Shown one piece after another: positions 43,278-51,634 of a DNA stretch of 64,000 bases (the stretch's first letter is position 1; every line of letters begins with the position of its first letter). Below the pieces are notes generated by a model. That model was not told the origin of the DNA and ran no database searches. It saw only the letters and a program-made list of their open reading frames with translations. Location of the stretch: the NCBI RefSeq assembly GCF_024296665.1, contig NZ_CP100762.1, positions 434,001 through 498,000 of the forward strand, in the 5' to 3' direction. Origin of the DNA: Salinilacihabitans rarus. GTDB lineage: Archaea > Halobacteriota > Halobacteria > Halobacteriales > Natrialbaceae. The position numbers were made by a program, and so were the translations under genes.

Positions 43278-44321
43278 ATGACCGACCCCGGCCGGCGGCC
43301 CCGGTCGGACCGCCCCGCGGTCGGACTGATCGTCAACCCGGCCGCCGGTCGCGACATCCGCCGGCTCACCGGCGGCGCCAGCGTCAGCGACAACTACGCG
43401 AAGCGCCGGATCGGCGAGTGCGTCCTCTCGGGGCTGGCGCTCGGCCGCGATCCGGTCGACGCGCTCGTGATGCCCGACCGCGCCGAACTCGGCCAGCGGA
43501 TCGCCGAGGACGCGGACGCGGACGGCGGCGACGGCTCGGTTCGCACCCTCGAGATGCCGATCACCGGCACGTTCGAGGACACCCGCCGGGCGGCGCGTCG
43601 CTTCGCGGAGGTCGCCGACGCGGTCGTCGTCCTCGGCGGCGACGGGACGACCCGGGACGTGTCGACGGCCATCGGCGACGTCCCGGTCGTCGCCGTCTCG
43701 ACCGGGACGAACAACGTCGTGCCGACGCCGGTCGACGGGACGGTCGCCGGCGGCGCGGCCGCCCTCGTCGCGACGGGCGCGGCCGACCCCGCGGCGACGA
43801 CCCGCCGACACGGGACCGTCCGGGCGACGATCGACGGCGCGGCCGGGGCCGGGACGGTCCGCGGACTCGCGACGATGGGACTTCTCGACAGACAGTTCGT
43901 CGGAACGCGGGCGATCCTCGACGCGAGCGAGTTCGTCGGCGGCGCGGTCTCGCGGGCCTCGCCGGCCGAGATCGGCCTCTCCGGCGTCGCCGGCGGCCTG
44001 CTCCCGACCCGGCCCGACGACTCGGGCGGCGTCGGCCTGCGGTTCGAATCGGCCGACGCGGCCGACCGCCGCGTCCGGGCGATCACCGTCCCGGGCGTCG
44101 TCTCGGAACTGGGCGTCGCCGACTGCCGGCGACTCGAGGCGGGCGAGTCGCTCTCGTTTGCCGTCGATCGGGGCGTCGTCACCGCGGACGGCGAACGCGA
44201 GCGGGAGGTCTCCGACGCGACGGTCGCGTTCGAGGTTCGCGACGACGGGCCGCGACTCGTCGACGTCGAGGCCGCCTTCGAGGCGGCCGACGCCGACGTC
44301 TTCGCGACCGAGCGGGCGTGA
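43278..44321 (+). CDS. acoX: AcoX-type ATP-NAD kinase-like protein
   Basis: 347 residues. It has the NAD-kinase-like fold: VGLIVNPAAGRDIRRLTGGAS, VVVLGGDGTTRDVS and VSTGTNNVVP (GGDGT). The following part, MGLLDRQFVGTRAILD, is specific to AcoX, a protein often found in acetoin catabolism operons with unknown chemistry. It follows E1 beta by 16 nt on the same strand. Its presence is the best evidence that the E1 pair belongs to acetoin dehydrogenase. Confidence 0.86.
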   Translation: MTDPGRRPRSDRPAVGLIVNPAAGRDIRRLTGGASVSDNYAKRRIGECVLSGLALGRDPVDALVMPDRAELGQRIAEDADADGGDGSVRTLEMPITGTFEDTRRAARRFAEVADAVVVLGGDGTTRDVSTAIGDVPVVAVSTGTNNVVPTPVDGTVAGGAAALVATGAADPAATTRRHGTVRATIDGAAGAGTVRGLATMGLLDRQFVGTRAILDASEFVGGAVSRASPAEIGLSGVAGGLLPTRPDDSGGVGLRFESADAADRRVRAITVPGVVSELGVADCRRLEAGESLSFAVDRGVVTADGEREREVSDATVAFEVRDDGPRLVDVEAAFEAADADVFATERA

Positions 44322-44363
44322 CCGCCCGCCGGTACGCCGACTCCCGCCCACCCCGCTGACGTT

Positions 44364-46166
44364 CTACCGCCGATGCCACGCGAGGTCGACGTCGAGGTCC
44401 TCCCGGAGCAACTCGGCGACGTGACAGCTCCGTTCCCCGCCGGCGACGATCCGTTCGAGGGTCGCGTCGTCGACGTCGGGGTCGGCGTCGATTTCCACGT
44501 CGATCTCGATCCCCTCGACGGACTCGTTTCCGTCCCGGGGCGAACCGACGACCCGCACGTCGATCCCGTCGAACGCGACGTCGCGCATGTCCGCCTGAAT
44601 GCCGATGCTGTCGGCGAGACAGGCCGACAGCGCGCCGAGGAAGTAGTCGACCGGCGTGGGCGCGCGACCGCCGCCGAGGTCGGCGGTCACGTCGAACGGC
44701 CACTCCTCGCTGCCCGCCGCGACGGTCCCCGAGAGGTCGGGCGCGACGCTCGCGGTCACGTCGCGCTCGGGGAGTTCGATCGCGCCCGCGGCGCCGCGCC
44801 AGTCCACGTCCGACGGGACGTCCGCCGGACTCACGCCTTCGAGCAACGGCCACGGCTCCTCGATGTGGCCGACGAGCGTCTCGAGGAAGCGCGCGGCGTC
44901 GGCGCCGTCGACGATCCGGTGGTCGAACGAGAGGTCGAGCGGGAGCGTCCGCCGGACGACCACCTCGCCGTCGCTCGCGACGGGGCGCTCGGCCAGCGCG
45001 TCGACGCCGAGGATGGCCACCTGCGGCGGGTTGATGACCGGGTCGAACGCCTCCACCCCGAGCAGGCCGAGGTTCGAGACGGTGAACGTCCCGCCGCTGA
45101 GGTCGTCCATCGTGTACTCACCCGAGAGCGCTCGCTCGGTCACCGCCGCCCGCTTGCGCGCGAGGTCGGCGACCCCGAGGCGGTCGGCGCCGCGGATCAC
45201 CGGCGCGATGAGGCCGTCGTCGACGTCGACGGCGACACAGAGGTTGTGCTCCTCGTGGAGTCGGTGGACGTCGTCCTCGAACGTCGCGTTGAACGCGCGG
45301 TGGTCGTCGAGCGTCGCCGAGACGGCCGTCAGCAGGACGTCGGTCACCGTGACCGACTCCTCGTGGACGGCGGCCGCGGCCTTCGCCGCGGCGCGAAGCG
45401 CCTCGGCGTCGGCCTCCCGGTGTTCGGTGACGTGGACCGCCTCGCGGTAGCTTTTCCCCAGTCGGGAAGCGATCGTCCGGCGCATCCCGTCGAGCGGGCG
45501 CTCCTCGACGCCGTCCCCCGTCGCCGGCGTCGTCGTCGACTCGGCCGCCGCCTCGACGTCCTCCGCGGTGACCGATCCCTGCGGGCCGGTCCCCGACACC
45601 GCCGCGAGGTCGACGCCCAGTTCCTCCGCGCGCTTTCTGGCCCGCGGCGACGCCTTCACCGCCTCGGCTCCGTCGTCCCCCGCGGCTTCGACGTCCGCTT
45701 CGGTGATCGCCCCGCCCGGCCCCGATCCCGTCACCGTCGCGAGGTCGACGTCCAGTTCGTCCGCGCGCTTTCTGGCCCGCGGCGACGCCTTCACGTCGCC
45801 GGCCGCGGTCGGCTCGGTCCCCTCCTCACCTCCCGCGGCGGGTTCGGCCGCCGCGTCGTCCGCGCCCGCGTCGTCGTCCGCTACCGCCCCCTCGTCGACC
45901 GTCGCCTCCAGTTCCGAGAGGTCCTCGTCGGGGCCGGCGACGATCCCCATCGGCGCGCCCGGCGGCCCGGAATCGCCCGCTTCCATGTAACGGCGGCGCA
46001 ACACGCCGCCCTCTCGCGCCTCGACTTCCGCGGAGGTCTTCTCCGATTCGATCTCCGCGATTACCTCCCCCCCATCGACCTCGTCGCCCTCGTCGGCGAA
46101 CCAGGCCGTGACGGTCCCGCTGTCCATCTCCAGACCGAGTTTCGGGACCTTGACTACGTACCCCAT
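44364..46166 (-). CDS. 2-oxoacid dehydrogenase E2 with two subunit-binding domains and a C-terminal OsmC domain
   Basis: 600 residues from the ATG at 46166. A lipoyl domain (1-80) has the attachment Lys at K43 in IESEKTSAEVEA. After an Ala/Asp linker come two near-identical peripheral-subunit-binding domains (about 126-162 and 171-207, KASPRARKRA-EL). The acyltransferase core (about 225-450) has the catalytic motif SFDHRIVDG. Residues 470-600 are an OsmC/Ohr-type fold with GALSACLADSI (Cys516) and GERSCHVAELL (Cys581). The E2 transfers the acyl group to CoA; the OsmC part would be a thiol peroxidase-like domain. The promoter (TATTTATG, 25-32 nt before the ATG) suggests a leaderless gene. It converges on acoX. 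Confidence 0.9.
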   Translation of the reverse strand: MGYVVKVPKLGLEMDSGTVTAWFADEGDEVDGGEVIAEIESEKTSAEVEAREGGVLRRRYMEAGDSGPPGAPMGIVAGPDEDLSELEATVDEGAVADDDAGADDAAAEPAAGGEEGTEPTAAGDVKASPRARKRADELDVDLATVTGSGPGGAITEADVEAAGDDGAEAVKASPRARKRAEELGVDLAAVSGTGPQGSVTAEDVEAAAESTTTPATGDGVEERPLDGMRRTIASRLGKSYREAVHVTEHREADAEALRAAAKAAAAVHEESVTVTDVLLTAVSATLDDHRAFNATFEDDVHRLHEEHNLCVAVDVDDGLIAPVIRGADRLGVADLARKRAAVTERALSGEYTMDDLSGGTFTVSNLGLLGVEAFDPVINPPQVAILGVDALAERPVASDGEVVVRRTLPLDLSFDHRIVDGADAARFLETLVGHIEEPWPLLEGVSPADVPSDVDWRGAAGAIELPERDVTASVAPDLSGTVAAGSEEWPFDVTADLGGGRAPTPVDYFLGALSACLADSIGIQADMRDVAFDGIDVRVVGSPRDGNESVEGIEIDVEIDADPDVDDATLERIVAGGERSCHVAELLREDLDVDLAWHRR

Positions 46167-46190
46167 ACGTATGGCTACCGGCCGCGTCAG

Positions 46191-46198
46191 CATAAATA
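46191..46198 (-). promoter_or_regulatory. TATA box of the E2-OsmC gene
   Basis: TATTTATG on the minus strand, 25-32 nt before the ATG at 46166; leaderless start expected and independent of the E1 operon. Confidence 0.5.
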
Positions 46199-46232
46199 CA
46201 GCGAGGGGCATCACCCGAAATATAACGGGCAG

Positions 46233-46850
46233 TCAGGGGAATCCGAGGACGAGAAACGCCGCGACGAGTGCGACCACGCTCGGGACGAAGACGCCGATGA
46301 ACATCGACGTGTCCCACCGCCAGACGGACTTGCCGTCGAGTGGCCCGTACGGGAGCATGTTGAACGCCGCGAGAAAGAGGTTGATCAACACCCCGAGGTG
46401 GCCGACGGCGCCGAGTCCGGGGACGACCACGAGCGGCAGGAACGCGGCGGCGAGGCCGATGTTCGTCACGGGACCGGCGAGCGCGATCAGGCCGTTCTCG
46501 CGGACGGTGATCCGGCCGCGGTGGTAGACGGCGCCGGGCGCGGCGAAGAGGAAGCCGACGAGCGCGCTGACGATCGCCAGGAACAACATCCCGTAGTCGG
46601 CGCGGAACTCGGCGGTCTGTCCGAAGCGGACCGCGACGACCTTGTGAGCGAGTTCGTGCAACAGGAAGGCGACGCCGACGGTCACGAAACTCAGCCCGAC
46701 GGTCGCGACGAAGTCGGCGGGCGAGATCCCGCCGCGGTGGATCGGCCGCAACAGCAGCGCGAACGCGACGCTCAGCGCCACCCACGCGGCCGCGAGGTCG
46801 ACCAGTTCGCGGTCGCTGAACTCGATCGACGAACGCGTCGGGTAGCTCAT
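46233..46850 (-). CDS. Site-2-protease-like M50 metallopeptidase
   Basis: 205 residues with about six membrane helices. The zinc-binding HELAHKVVA is in helix 2, and the third ligand region is FNMLPYGPLDGKSVW, the 'N.lP..plDG' motif. It cuts substrates inside the membrane. It starts in the ATGA overlap with the upstream TraB gene, so the two are co-translated, which hints at a shared function in membrane protein quality or signalling. No PDZ domain is present. Confidence 0.88.
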   Translation of the reverse strand: MSYPTRSSIEFSDRELVDLAAAWVALSVAFALLLRPIHRGGISPADFVATVGLSFVTVGVAFLLHELAHKVVAVRFGQTAEFRADYGMLFLAIVSALVGFLFAAPGAVYHRGRITVRENGLIALAGPVTNIGLAAAFLPLVVVPGLGAVGHLGVLINLFLAAFNMLPYGPLDGKSVWRWDTSMFIGVFVPSVVALVAAFLVLGFP

Positions 46851-48622
46851 CGCAGGGCCCCCACGAGCAGTTCGAGGCTGTTTCGCGCGCCCCGGAGCAG
46901 TTCCGAGAGCAGCGCGTCGACGCTGCCGAACTCCCCGCCCGCGAGCCACGGGAAGACGACGACCGCGAACAGCAGGCTCGCGACCATGCTGCCGAGGTTC
47001 GTCAGCGCGACGATCATGATCAGCCGAAACAGCGGCACGTCGAACATCGCACGCATCGCCTCGTCGAGCGGGCGCTCGGTGTCGCCGACGATCTCGTTGA
47101 GGGTGGCGATGTCGCCGACGTTGACCGGCCGGTGTCGGAGTTCGACGTAGCCGGCGAACCAGCCGGGAGCCAACAGCGGGTTGATGCTCGTCAGCCACGC
47201 GACGGCGCCGCCGACGCCCGCGCTGGTCCAGCGGGCGCCGGCCAGCCGCGCCAGCGCGAACGCGAAGACGCCGTTGAACAGGACCCAGGCGAGAAACAGC
47301 CGGAGCAGGAAGGTGTTCTGGACGCCGGCCATGAGCAGCAGGAAGAAGAAGCCGACGAAGCCGACCATGAACAGGTAGCTGACGACCTTCACCGGCGAGA
47401 ACCGCCGACCGGAAACGGTGCCGGTGATCGACTCCAGCGGGGGCAGCGACCCGGGGTTTTCGAGGTAGGTCTCGATGCCGGCCTCGTGGCCGGCGCCGAC
47501 GACCGCGACGACGTCGTACCCCTGCTCGCGGAGCGCGTGCAGTTTGTGGGCGATGTAGGCGTCGCGCTCGTCGATCAACGCGTTGGCCCCACGCGGGCTG
47601 AACCGGCGAAACTCCTCCATCATCGCCGTGACGACGTCGCCGTCGGTCATCTCCTCGATGTCGATCTCGTCCAGTTCCTCGGTGTCCTCGGCCACCGCGT
47701 CGAGTACTACGCCGACGACGGCGCCGACGGCGACGCCGGCGCCCAGCCCCGCGAGACCGCCGACGGTCCCCCGGATCGTGAGCGCGCCGGCCGTCTCGAA
47801 CGCCGCGGCCGAGAGCGGGCCGACGTACGCTCCCGTGTAGACGACCGCGAGAGACGCGACGACGCCGACCGCGACGCCGGCCGCGAGCCGGAGCGCGAAG
47901 CCGTCGACGGCGCCGCCGGTGTACTTCTCGGGGGCTTCGAGCGAGGGGAGAAAGAGCAGGCCGAGCAGGAGGCCGCCGACGACGCCGGCGCCGACCGCGC
48001 CGACCGCCGTCAGCGTCCCGGGGTCGGAGACGCCGAGCGCGAGCGTCCCGCCGAGGCCGACCAGCGGCGCGACGAACGCGGCGAAGATCAGGCCGACGAA
48101 CAGCCCGAGGCCGCCGCCGAAGGCGACAGCGATCGTCCGGGGGTCGGTGATGCCGAGCGCGAGGCCGCCTATCATCTTCACCTTCTCGGCGAGCGAGAGC
48201 CGCGTCCAGAACCGCTGCATCGTCACCTGGATGTCCCGATCGACGAGCGCGACGCCGCGCTCGCCGCGCTCGGCCGCCTCGATGGCCGCGCGCATGTCCG
48301 CGCCGGGTTCGATGTCGAAGCGCTCCCCGAGACGCGACTGGACGTACGAGAGCATCCAGTACGCGAGGAACTGAAAGACCGTGTTGCCGCTCAGGAGGTC
48401 GCGGGCCTCGATGTCGTCCGGGGTACCGCCGCGCATCTGCCGGTACCGTCCCTCGTCGAGTTCGACGGCGACCACGTCCGGCTCCTCGCGTTCGACCGTC
48501 TCGTGGACCTCGTCGACGCTCGCCTGCGAGACGTGGGCCGTCCCGAGGACGTGGACGGTACCGCGGTCGCGTTCCGGCGGGTCTGGTGGTTCCGGAACGC
48601 TCGCGTCACCTGCGTCGCTCAT
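46847..48622 (-). CDS. TraB family membrane protein
   Basis: 591 residues from the ATG at 48622. The N-terminal domain has the TraB/PrgY signature GTVHVLGTAHVSQASVDEV with VVAVELDEGRY, and the later GAGHEAGIETYL, which form the metal-dependent protease-like core. A block of about six hydrophobic helices (about residues 160-310) is inserted in the core, and four or more follow at the C-terminus. TraB of haloarchaea has been linked to membrane-associated protein degradation and carotenoid levels. It overlaps the M50 gene by 4 nt. Confidence 0.87.
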   Translation of the reverse strand: MSDAGDASVPEPPDPPERDRGTVHVLGTAHVSQASVDEVHETVEREEPDVVAVELDEGRYRQMRGGTPDDIEARDLLSGNTVFQFLAYWMLSYVQSRLGERFDIEPGADMRAAIEAAERGERGVALVDRDIQVTMQRFWTRLSLAEKVKMIGGLALGITDPRTIAVAFGGGLGLFVGLIFAAFVAPLVGLGGTLALGVSDPGTLTAVGAVGAGVVGGLLLGLLFLPSLEAPEKYTGGAVDGFALRLAAGVAVGVVASLAVVYTGAYVGPLSAAAFETAGALTIRGTVGGLAGLGAGVAVGAVVGVVLDAVAEDTEELDEIDIEEMTDGDVVTAMMEEFRRFSPRGANALIDERDAYIAHKLHALREQGYDVVAVVGAGHEAGIETYLENPGSLPPLESITGTVSGRRFSPVKVVSYLFMVGFVGFFFLLLMAGVQNTFLLRLFLAWVLFNGVFAFALARLAGARWTSAGVGGAVAWLTSINPLLAPGWFAGYVELRHRPVNVGDIATLNEIVGDTERPLDEAMRAMFDVPLFRLIMIVALTNLGSMVASLLFAVVVFPWLAGGEFGSVDALLSELLRGARNSLELLVGALR

Positions 48623-48791
48623 TACCGGTTCAACTCGGCCGCGACTTTTACCAGTATCGAACGCTCCGGGAGGCCGTGACACGGACGCGGACCGCGGGAC
48701 GCGAGATACGGGGTCGCGGGATGCGTGACGCGCCGTCGCACGCGCCGGCGAACGGGCAAGACTGATTGGGCCGCTGGCGAAACGGTCGCCG

Positions 48792-49238
48792 ATGACCGAC
48801 CTGATGGAGACCTACATCGAGAACCGCGAGATGGTCCAGCCGAACCACGCGAACATCCTCGAGGTCGCCCACGGGGGGAACGTGATGAAGTGGATGGACG
48901 AGATCGGCGCGATGTCCGCGATGCGCTTTGCGGGCGAGACCTGCGTCACCGCCCGGGTCGACCAGATGAACTTCGAGCGGCCCGTCCCCGTCGGCGACAC
49001 CGCGTTCATCACCGCCTACGTCTACGACGCCGGCGAGACCAGCGCCAAGGTCCGCATCCGGGCCTACCGCGAGGACCTCCTGACCCACGAGCGCGAGCAG
49101 ACCACCGAGTCGTACTTCGTCTTCGTCGCCATCGACGAGGAGCGCAAACCGACGACGGTGCCCGACCTGACCGTCAGCACCGCGGAGGGCGAGCGACTCC
49201 GGGAGGAGGCGCTGTCGGGCGAGTCGAACCTGCGGTGA
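48792..49238 (+). CDS. Acyl-CoA thioesterase (hotdog fold)
   Basis: 148 residues. It has the hotdog-fold thioesterase pattern of the YciA/BFIT type: ILEVAHGGNVMKWMDEIGAMSA (with the catalytic Asp in WMDE), AGETCVTARVDQMNF and VGDTAFITAYVYDAG. It hydrolyses acyl-CoA in the cytoplasm. It starts 169 nt after the start of the divergent TraB gene and is followed by a DsrE-like gene 60 nt later. Confidence 0.87.
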   Translation: MTDLMETYIENREMVQPNHANILEVAHGGNVMKWMDEIGAMSAMRFAGETCVTARVDQMNFERPVPVGDTAFITAYVYDAGETSAKVRIRAYREDLLTHEREQTTESYFVFVAIDEERKPTTVPDLTVSTAEGERLREEALSGESNLR

Positions 49239-49298
49239 GTGGGCGCACGAACAGTGCATGCACCACCGTTTTCGCGCTCGCTCGCGCGAGTTCGACGC

Positions 49299-49637
49299 GT
49301 GCAAACCGTATTCCACCTGATCGAGGACGACGCGGAAAAGCGCGAGACGGCGCTCACGATCGCCGAGAATCTCACGCAGGACGACTCCGTCGAGGTGGGC
49401 GAGGTCGCCGTCGTCGCGCAGTCCCACGGCATCGAACCGCTCACGGCCGACGGCGAGGGGAGCGACCACGTCCGGTCGTTGCTGGAGGCCGGCGTCTCGT
49501 TCAAGGCCTGCGGGAACACGCTCGACCTGATGGACCTCGACGAAGCCGACCTCGTCGAGGGGGTCGAGCCCGTCTCGTCGGGGGCTGGAGAACTCACGCG
49601 CCTGCAAAGCGAGGGCTACGCGTACGTCAGGCCCTGA
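49299..49637 (+). CDS. DsrE-family protein
   Basis: 112 residues from the GTG at 49299, a start chosen because the family begins with a beta strand (VQTVFHLIEDD). It has a DsrE/YchN-like fold with GSDHVRSLLEAGVSFKACGNTL, where the Cys in 'fkaC.nT' is the reactive Cys of the family (COG1416-like). Roles range from sulfur transfer to unknown. The longer ATG frame from 49239 would include the spacer after the thioesterase gene. Confidence 0.75.
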   Translation: MQTVFHLIEDDAEKRETALTIAENLTQDDSVEVGEVAVVAQSHGIEPLTADGEGSDHVRSLLEAGVSFKACGNTLDLMDLDEADLVEGVEPVSSGAGELTRLQSEGYAYVRP

Positions 49638-49773
49638 CCGACTCCCCGAACCGGATCGTCTCCTCGTCGGAGCGGACCGCGATCCGCTCCCAGATCACCC
49701 CCGCGGCGCCGGCGAGCACCGCGAGGCAGGCAGCGGCGAACGCGATCGCACGGTCGAGGTGGGCGATCGGAGC
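49627..49773 (-). pseudogene. Possible C-terminal relic of a small membrane protein
   Basis: On the minus strand one frame reads AHLDRAIAFAAACLAVLAGA, then GVIWERIAVRSDEETIRFGE and a stop within the last codons of the DsrE gene. It has a membrane helix and then a normal-looking polar tail, but I find no start codon and no continuation upstream in that frame. It is best read as a decayed gene end. Low confidence. Confidence 0.3.
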
Positions 49774-49881
49774 GCCACCTCGACCGGTGCAGCAACGTCG
49801 GCCGCGACGACGGCCCCTCTCCGAGAGACACGTCGGATGCCTCTGACCCGGATACAGCCCCTCTCGTCGCGTCCCCGGTAG

Positions 49882-50121
49882 AGGTGCCGTGCCGACCGAC
49901 TCGGCTTCGAGGCGTTCGACGAAAGCGAGCCGGCCATACCCAGCCCCGCGTGGGCGCCGGCTCCCTTCGACGACTTCGAACTCGCGGGCGCTTTCCCGAG
50001 AGTGTTCTGGCTCGACTCTCGTACGGCGCTCGCCGTCGGAACCACCTTACTGCCCGACGCCCGCGTCTCCCGAGCGATGGGCCGGGGGCTCCCCGAACTG
50101 TCTGTTCGATTGAAACATTGA
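49882..50121 (+). pseudogene. Coding-like fragment without a start
   Basis: After an in-frame TAG at 49879-49881 a frame of 79 codons runs to TGA at 50119-50121 with normal local codon use (LGFEAFDESEPAIPSPAWAP, then FPRVFWLDSRTALAVGTTLL). It has no start codon and no recognised family. Together with the fragment at 49627-49773 it suggests that 49.6-50.1 kb is a stretch of gene remains. Nothing else is apparent in this gap. Confidence 0.35.
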
Positions 50122-50125
50122 GTTA

Positions 50126-50151
50126 GAGTTATTACGCCCCTATCATAACTC
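50126..50151 (+). promoter_or_regulatory. Inverted repeat before the 58-residue gene
   Basis: GAGTTAT (50126-50132) and ATAACTC (50145-50151), perfect 7-bp arms with a 12-nt spacer, end 17 nt before the ATG at 50169. The same half-site word GAGTTATTA is in the znuA promoter. A TATA-like element is probably inside the repeat. Confidence 0.4.
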
Positions 50152-50168
50152 ATGAATCGTGAGAAATT

Positions 50169-50345
50169 ATGGCGGAGAAGGACGAAGATCCGGTTGTACA
50201 GGATGCTGAACGGATCACGGCCGAATTCCTCGAACGAGAGATGATTCCCGAGGAGGTAAAAGACGACGTGGTCTCCCTCCTCGAAGATGGGGACCCGACG
50301 GAGGCCCTCGAAACGGCACTGACGGCTCGCAGCCGGTCGCTCTAG
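50169..50345 (+). CDS. 58-residue acidic helical protein
   Basis: A complete frame of 58 codons, ATG to TAG. The sequence is predicted all-helical: AERITAEFLEREMIPEEVKD, DVVSLLEDGDPTEALETALT. It has no Cys and no membrane segment, and resembles small dimeric helical regulators or partners in general. I do not know a family. A palindrome lies just upstream and the gene precedes the double-Usp gene, so a stress link is possible. Confidence 0.6.
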   Translation: MAEKDEDPVVQDAERITAEFLEREMIPEEVKDDVVSLLEDGDPTEALETALTARSRSL

Positions 50346-50651
50346 CACGACGGAGCGCCACTACCGGCGAAGAGCGAACCGTCGGTACCGCCTGCGGAGT
50401 CGGTGCCGTCAGTCGGCATCGCTCACCTCGGGACGGCCTCGACGCCGGTCGCCGGGCCGTCGTCGGTCGCGACGATGCCCTTCCCGACGGCCACGTCTCG
50501 TCGAACTGTGGCCGCGGATGCCACGAGGGAGTCCACGCACCGGTCGTCGGTCCTCGGAAGAACGCGACATCGAGGCTGGAGGCCCGGTTTCGGGACCCGT
50601 CGCCGGCGGGAGGGAGGAGCGTTTTTCCGGGTCCACGCCGATGACCACTAC
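50346..50651. other. Gap without a convincing gene
   Basis: I see no start-to-stop frame that looks coding. On the minus strand a short frame ends near 50420 (VASAATVRRDVAVGKGIVAT...), but it has no start. A T-run GTTTTTCC at 50629-50636, about 16-23 nt before the Usp start, may serve as its TATA element. Confidence 0.3.
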
Positions 50652-51530
50652 ATGTACGATCACGTTCTGTTTCCGACGGATGGAAGCGAGGGAGCCGAGA
50701 CGGTGTTCGAGTACGTCCTCGATCTCGCCGCGGCACACGGAGCGACGCTTCACCTCCTGAACGTCGCCGACACGACCCACGACAGCGTCACGCGGATCGA
50801 AGGCGAGGTCATCGACGTACTCGAACGCGAGGGCGAAGAGATCGTCGACGAGTTCGCGGATCGCGCGGCGGAGCGCCACGTCCCGACCGCGACCGAGGTT
50901 CTCCAGGGGGCGGTTCCCGAAACCATCACGACGTACGCCGCGGAGTTCGGCATCGACCTGATCGCCATGCCGACGCGCGGGCGAACCGGACTGCAGCGGC
51001 TGGTTCTCGGGAGTACGACCGAACGCGTCGTCCGCCGGGCGACGACGCCGGTTCTCACGCTCCGCCCGGAGGACACCGCCGCTCGGTATCCGCCACGGAA
51101 CGTGCTCGTCCCGACCGACGGGAGCGACTGTGCGACCGCGGCCCTCGAACACGCGGTGACACTCGTAACGGCGGCGGACGCGACGCTTCACCTCCTGTCG
51201 GTCGTCGACGTGACGAGCCTCGGCGCCGACGTCTACGCCGAACACCAGGTCGAGACGATCGAAGGGCACGCGAAGCAGGCGATCAGCGAGGCGGCGGCGT
51301 ACGCCGAGGAACGGTCCGTCGAGTCGGTCGTCGAGTCGATCGAGTTCGAGTCCGCGATCCATCGCGGGATCCGCGCTTACCTCGACGACCACGACGTCGA
51401 TCTCGTGGTGATGGGAACGCACGGACGCACCGGCGTCGACCGCTATCTACTCGGGAGCGTCACCGAAAAGATCGTCCGCACCGCGCCGACGCCAGTCCTG
51501 ACGACTCCCGGGTCGTCTCCGGATACGTAA
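50652..51530 (+). CDS. Universal stress protein with two UspA domains
   Basis: 292 residues from the ATG at 50652. Two Usp domains occur in tandem: domain 1 begins MYDHVLFPTDGSEGAE and ends PTRGRTGLQRLVLGSTTERVVR; domain 2 begins NVLVPTDGSDCATAALEH and ends GTHGRTGVDRYLLGSVTEKIVR. Both keep the ATP-binding G-x2-G-x9-G-(S/T) loop. Such tandem Usps bind ATP and form dimers within one chain. In-frame sequence back to 50403 is not similar to anything and is excluded. Confidence 0.92.
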   Translation: MYDHVLFPTDGSEGAETVFEYVLDLAAAHGATLHLLNVADTTHDSVTRIEGEVIDVLEREGEEIVDEFADRAAERHVPTATEVLQGAVPETITTYAAEFGIDLIAMPTRGRTGLQRLVLGSTTERVVRRATTPVLTLRPEDTAARYPPRNVLVPTDGSDCATAALEHAVTLVTAADATLHLLSVVDVTSLGADVYAEHQVETIEGHAKQAISEAAAYAEERSVESVVESIEFESAIHRGIRAYLDDHDVDLVVMGTHGRTGVDRYLLGSVTEKIVRTAPTPVLTTPGSSPDT

Positions 51531-51634
51531 CATCGCGTCCGGGATCGGGACAGTCCGCCGAACTCGTACGCCGACCGCCGACAGTCGAAAGCCCTGCCTT
51601 GAATACCCCCCGCGTGGAGCGGTGTACCTGAATT

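Noticed and set aside
44373-47150. A 925-codon open frame on the plus strand
   Set aside because: It lies opposite the E2-OsmC and M50 genes, is Arg/Glu/Asp-rich without any domain and is explained by high GC on the antisense strand.
50403-50651. An 83-codon N-terminal extension of the double-Usp protein
   Set aside because: Usp proteins begin directly with the 'vLfPTDGS' strand, here MYDHVLFPTDGS; the extension is low complexity and not similar to anything.
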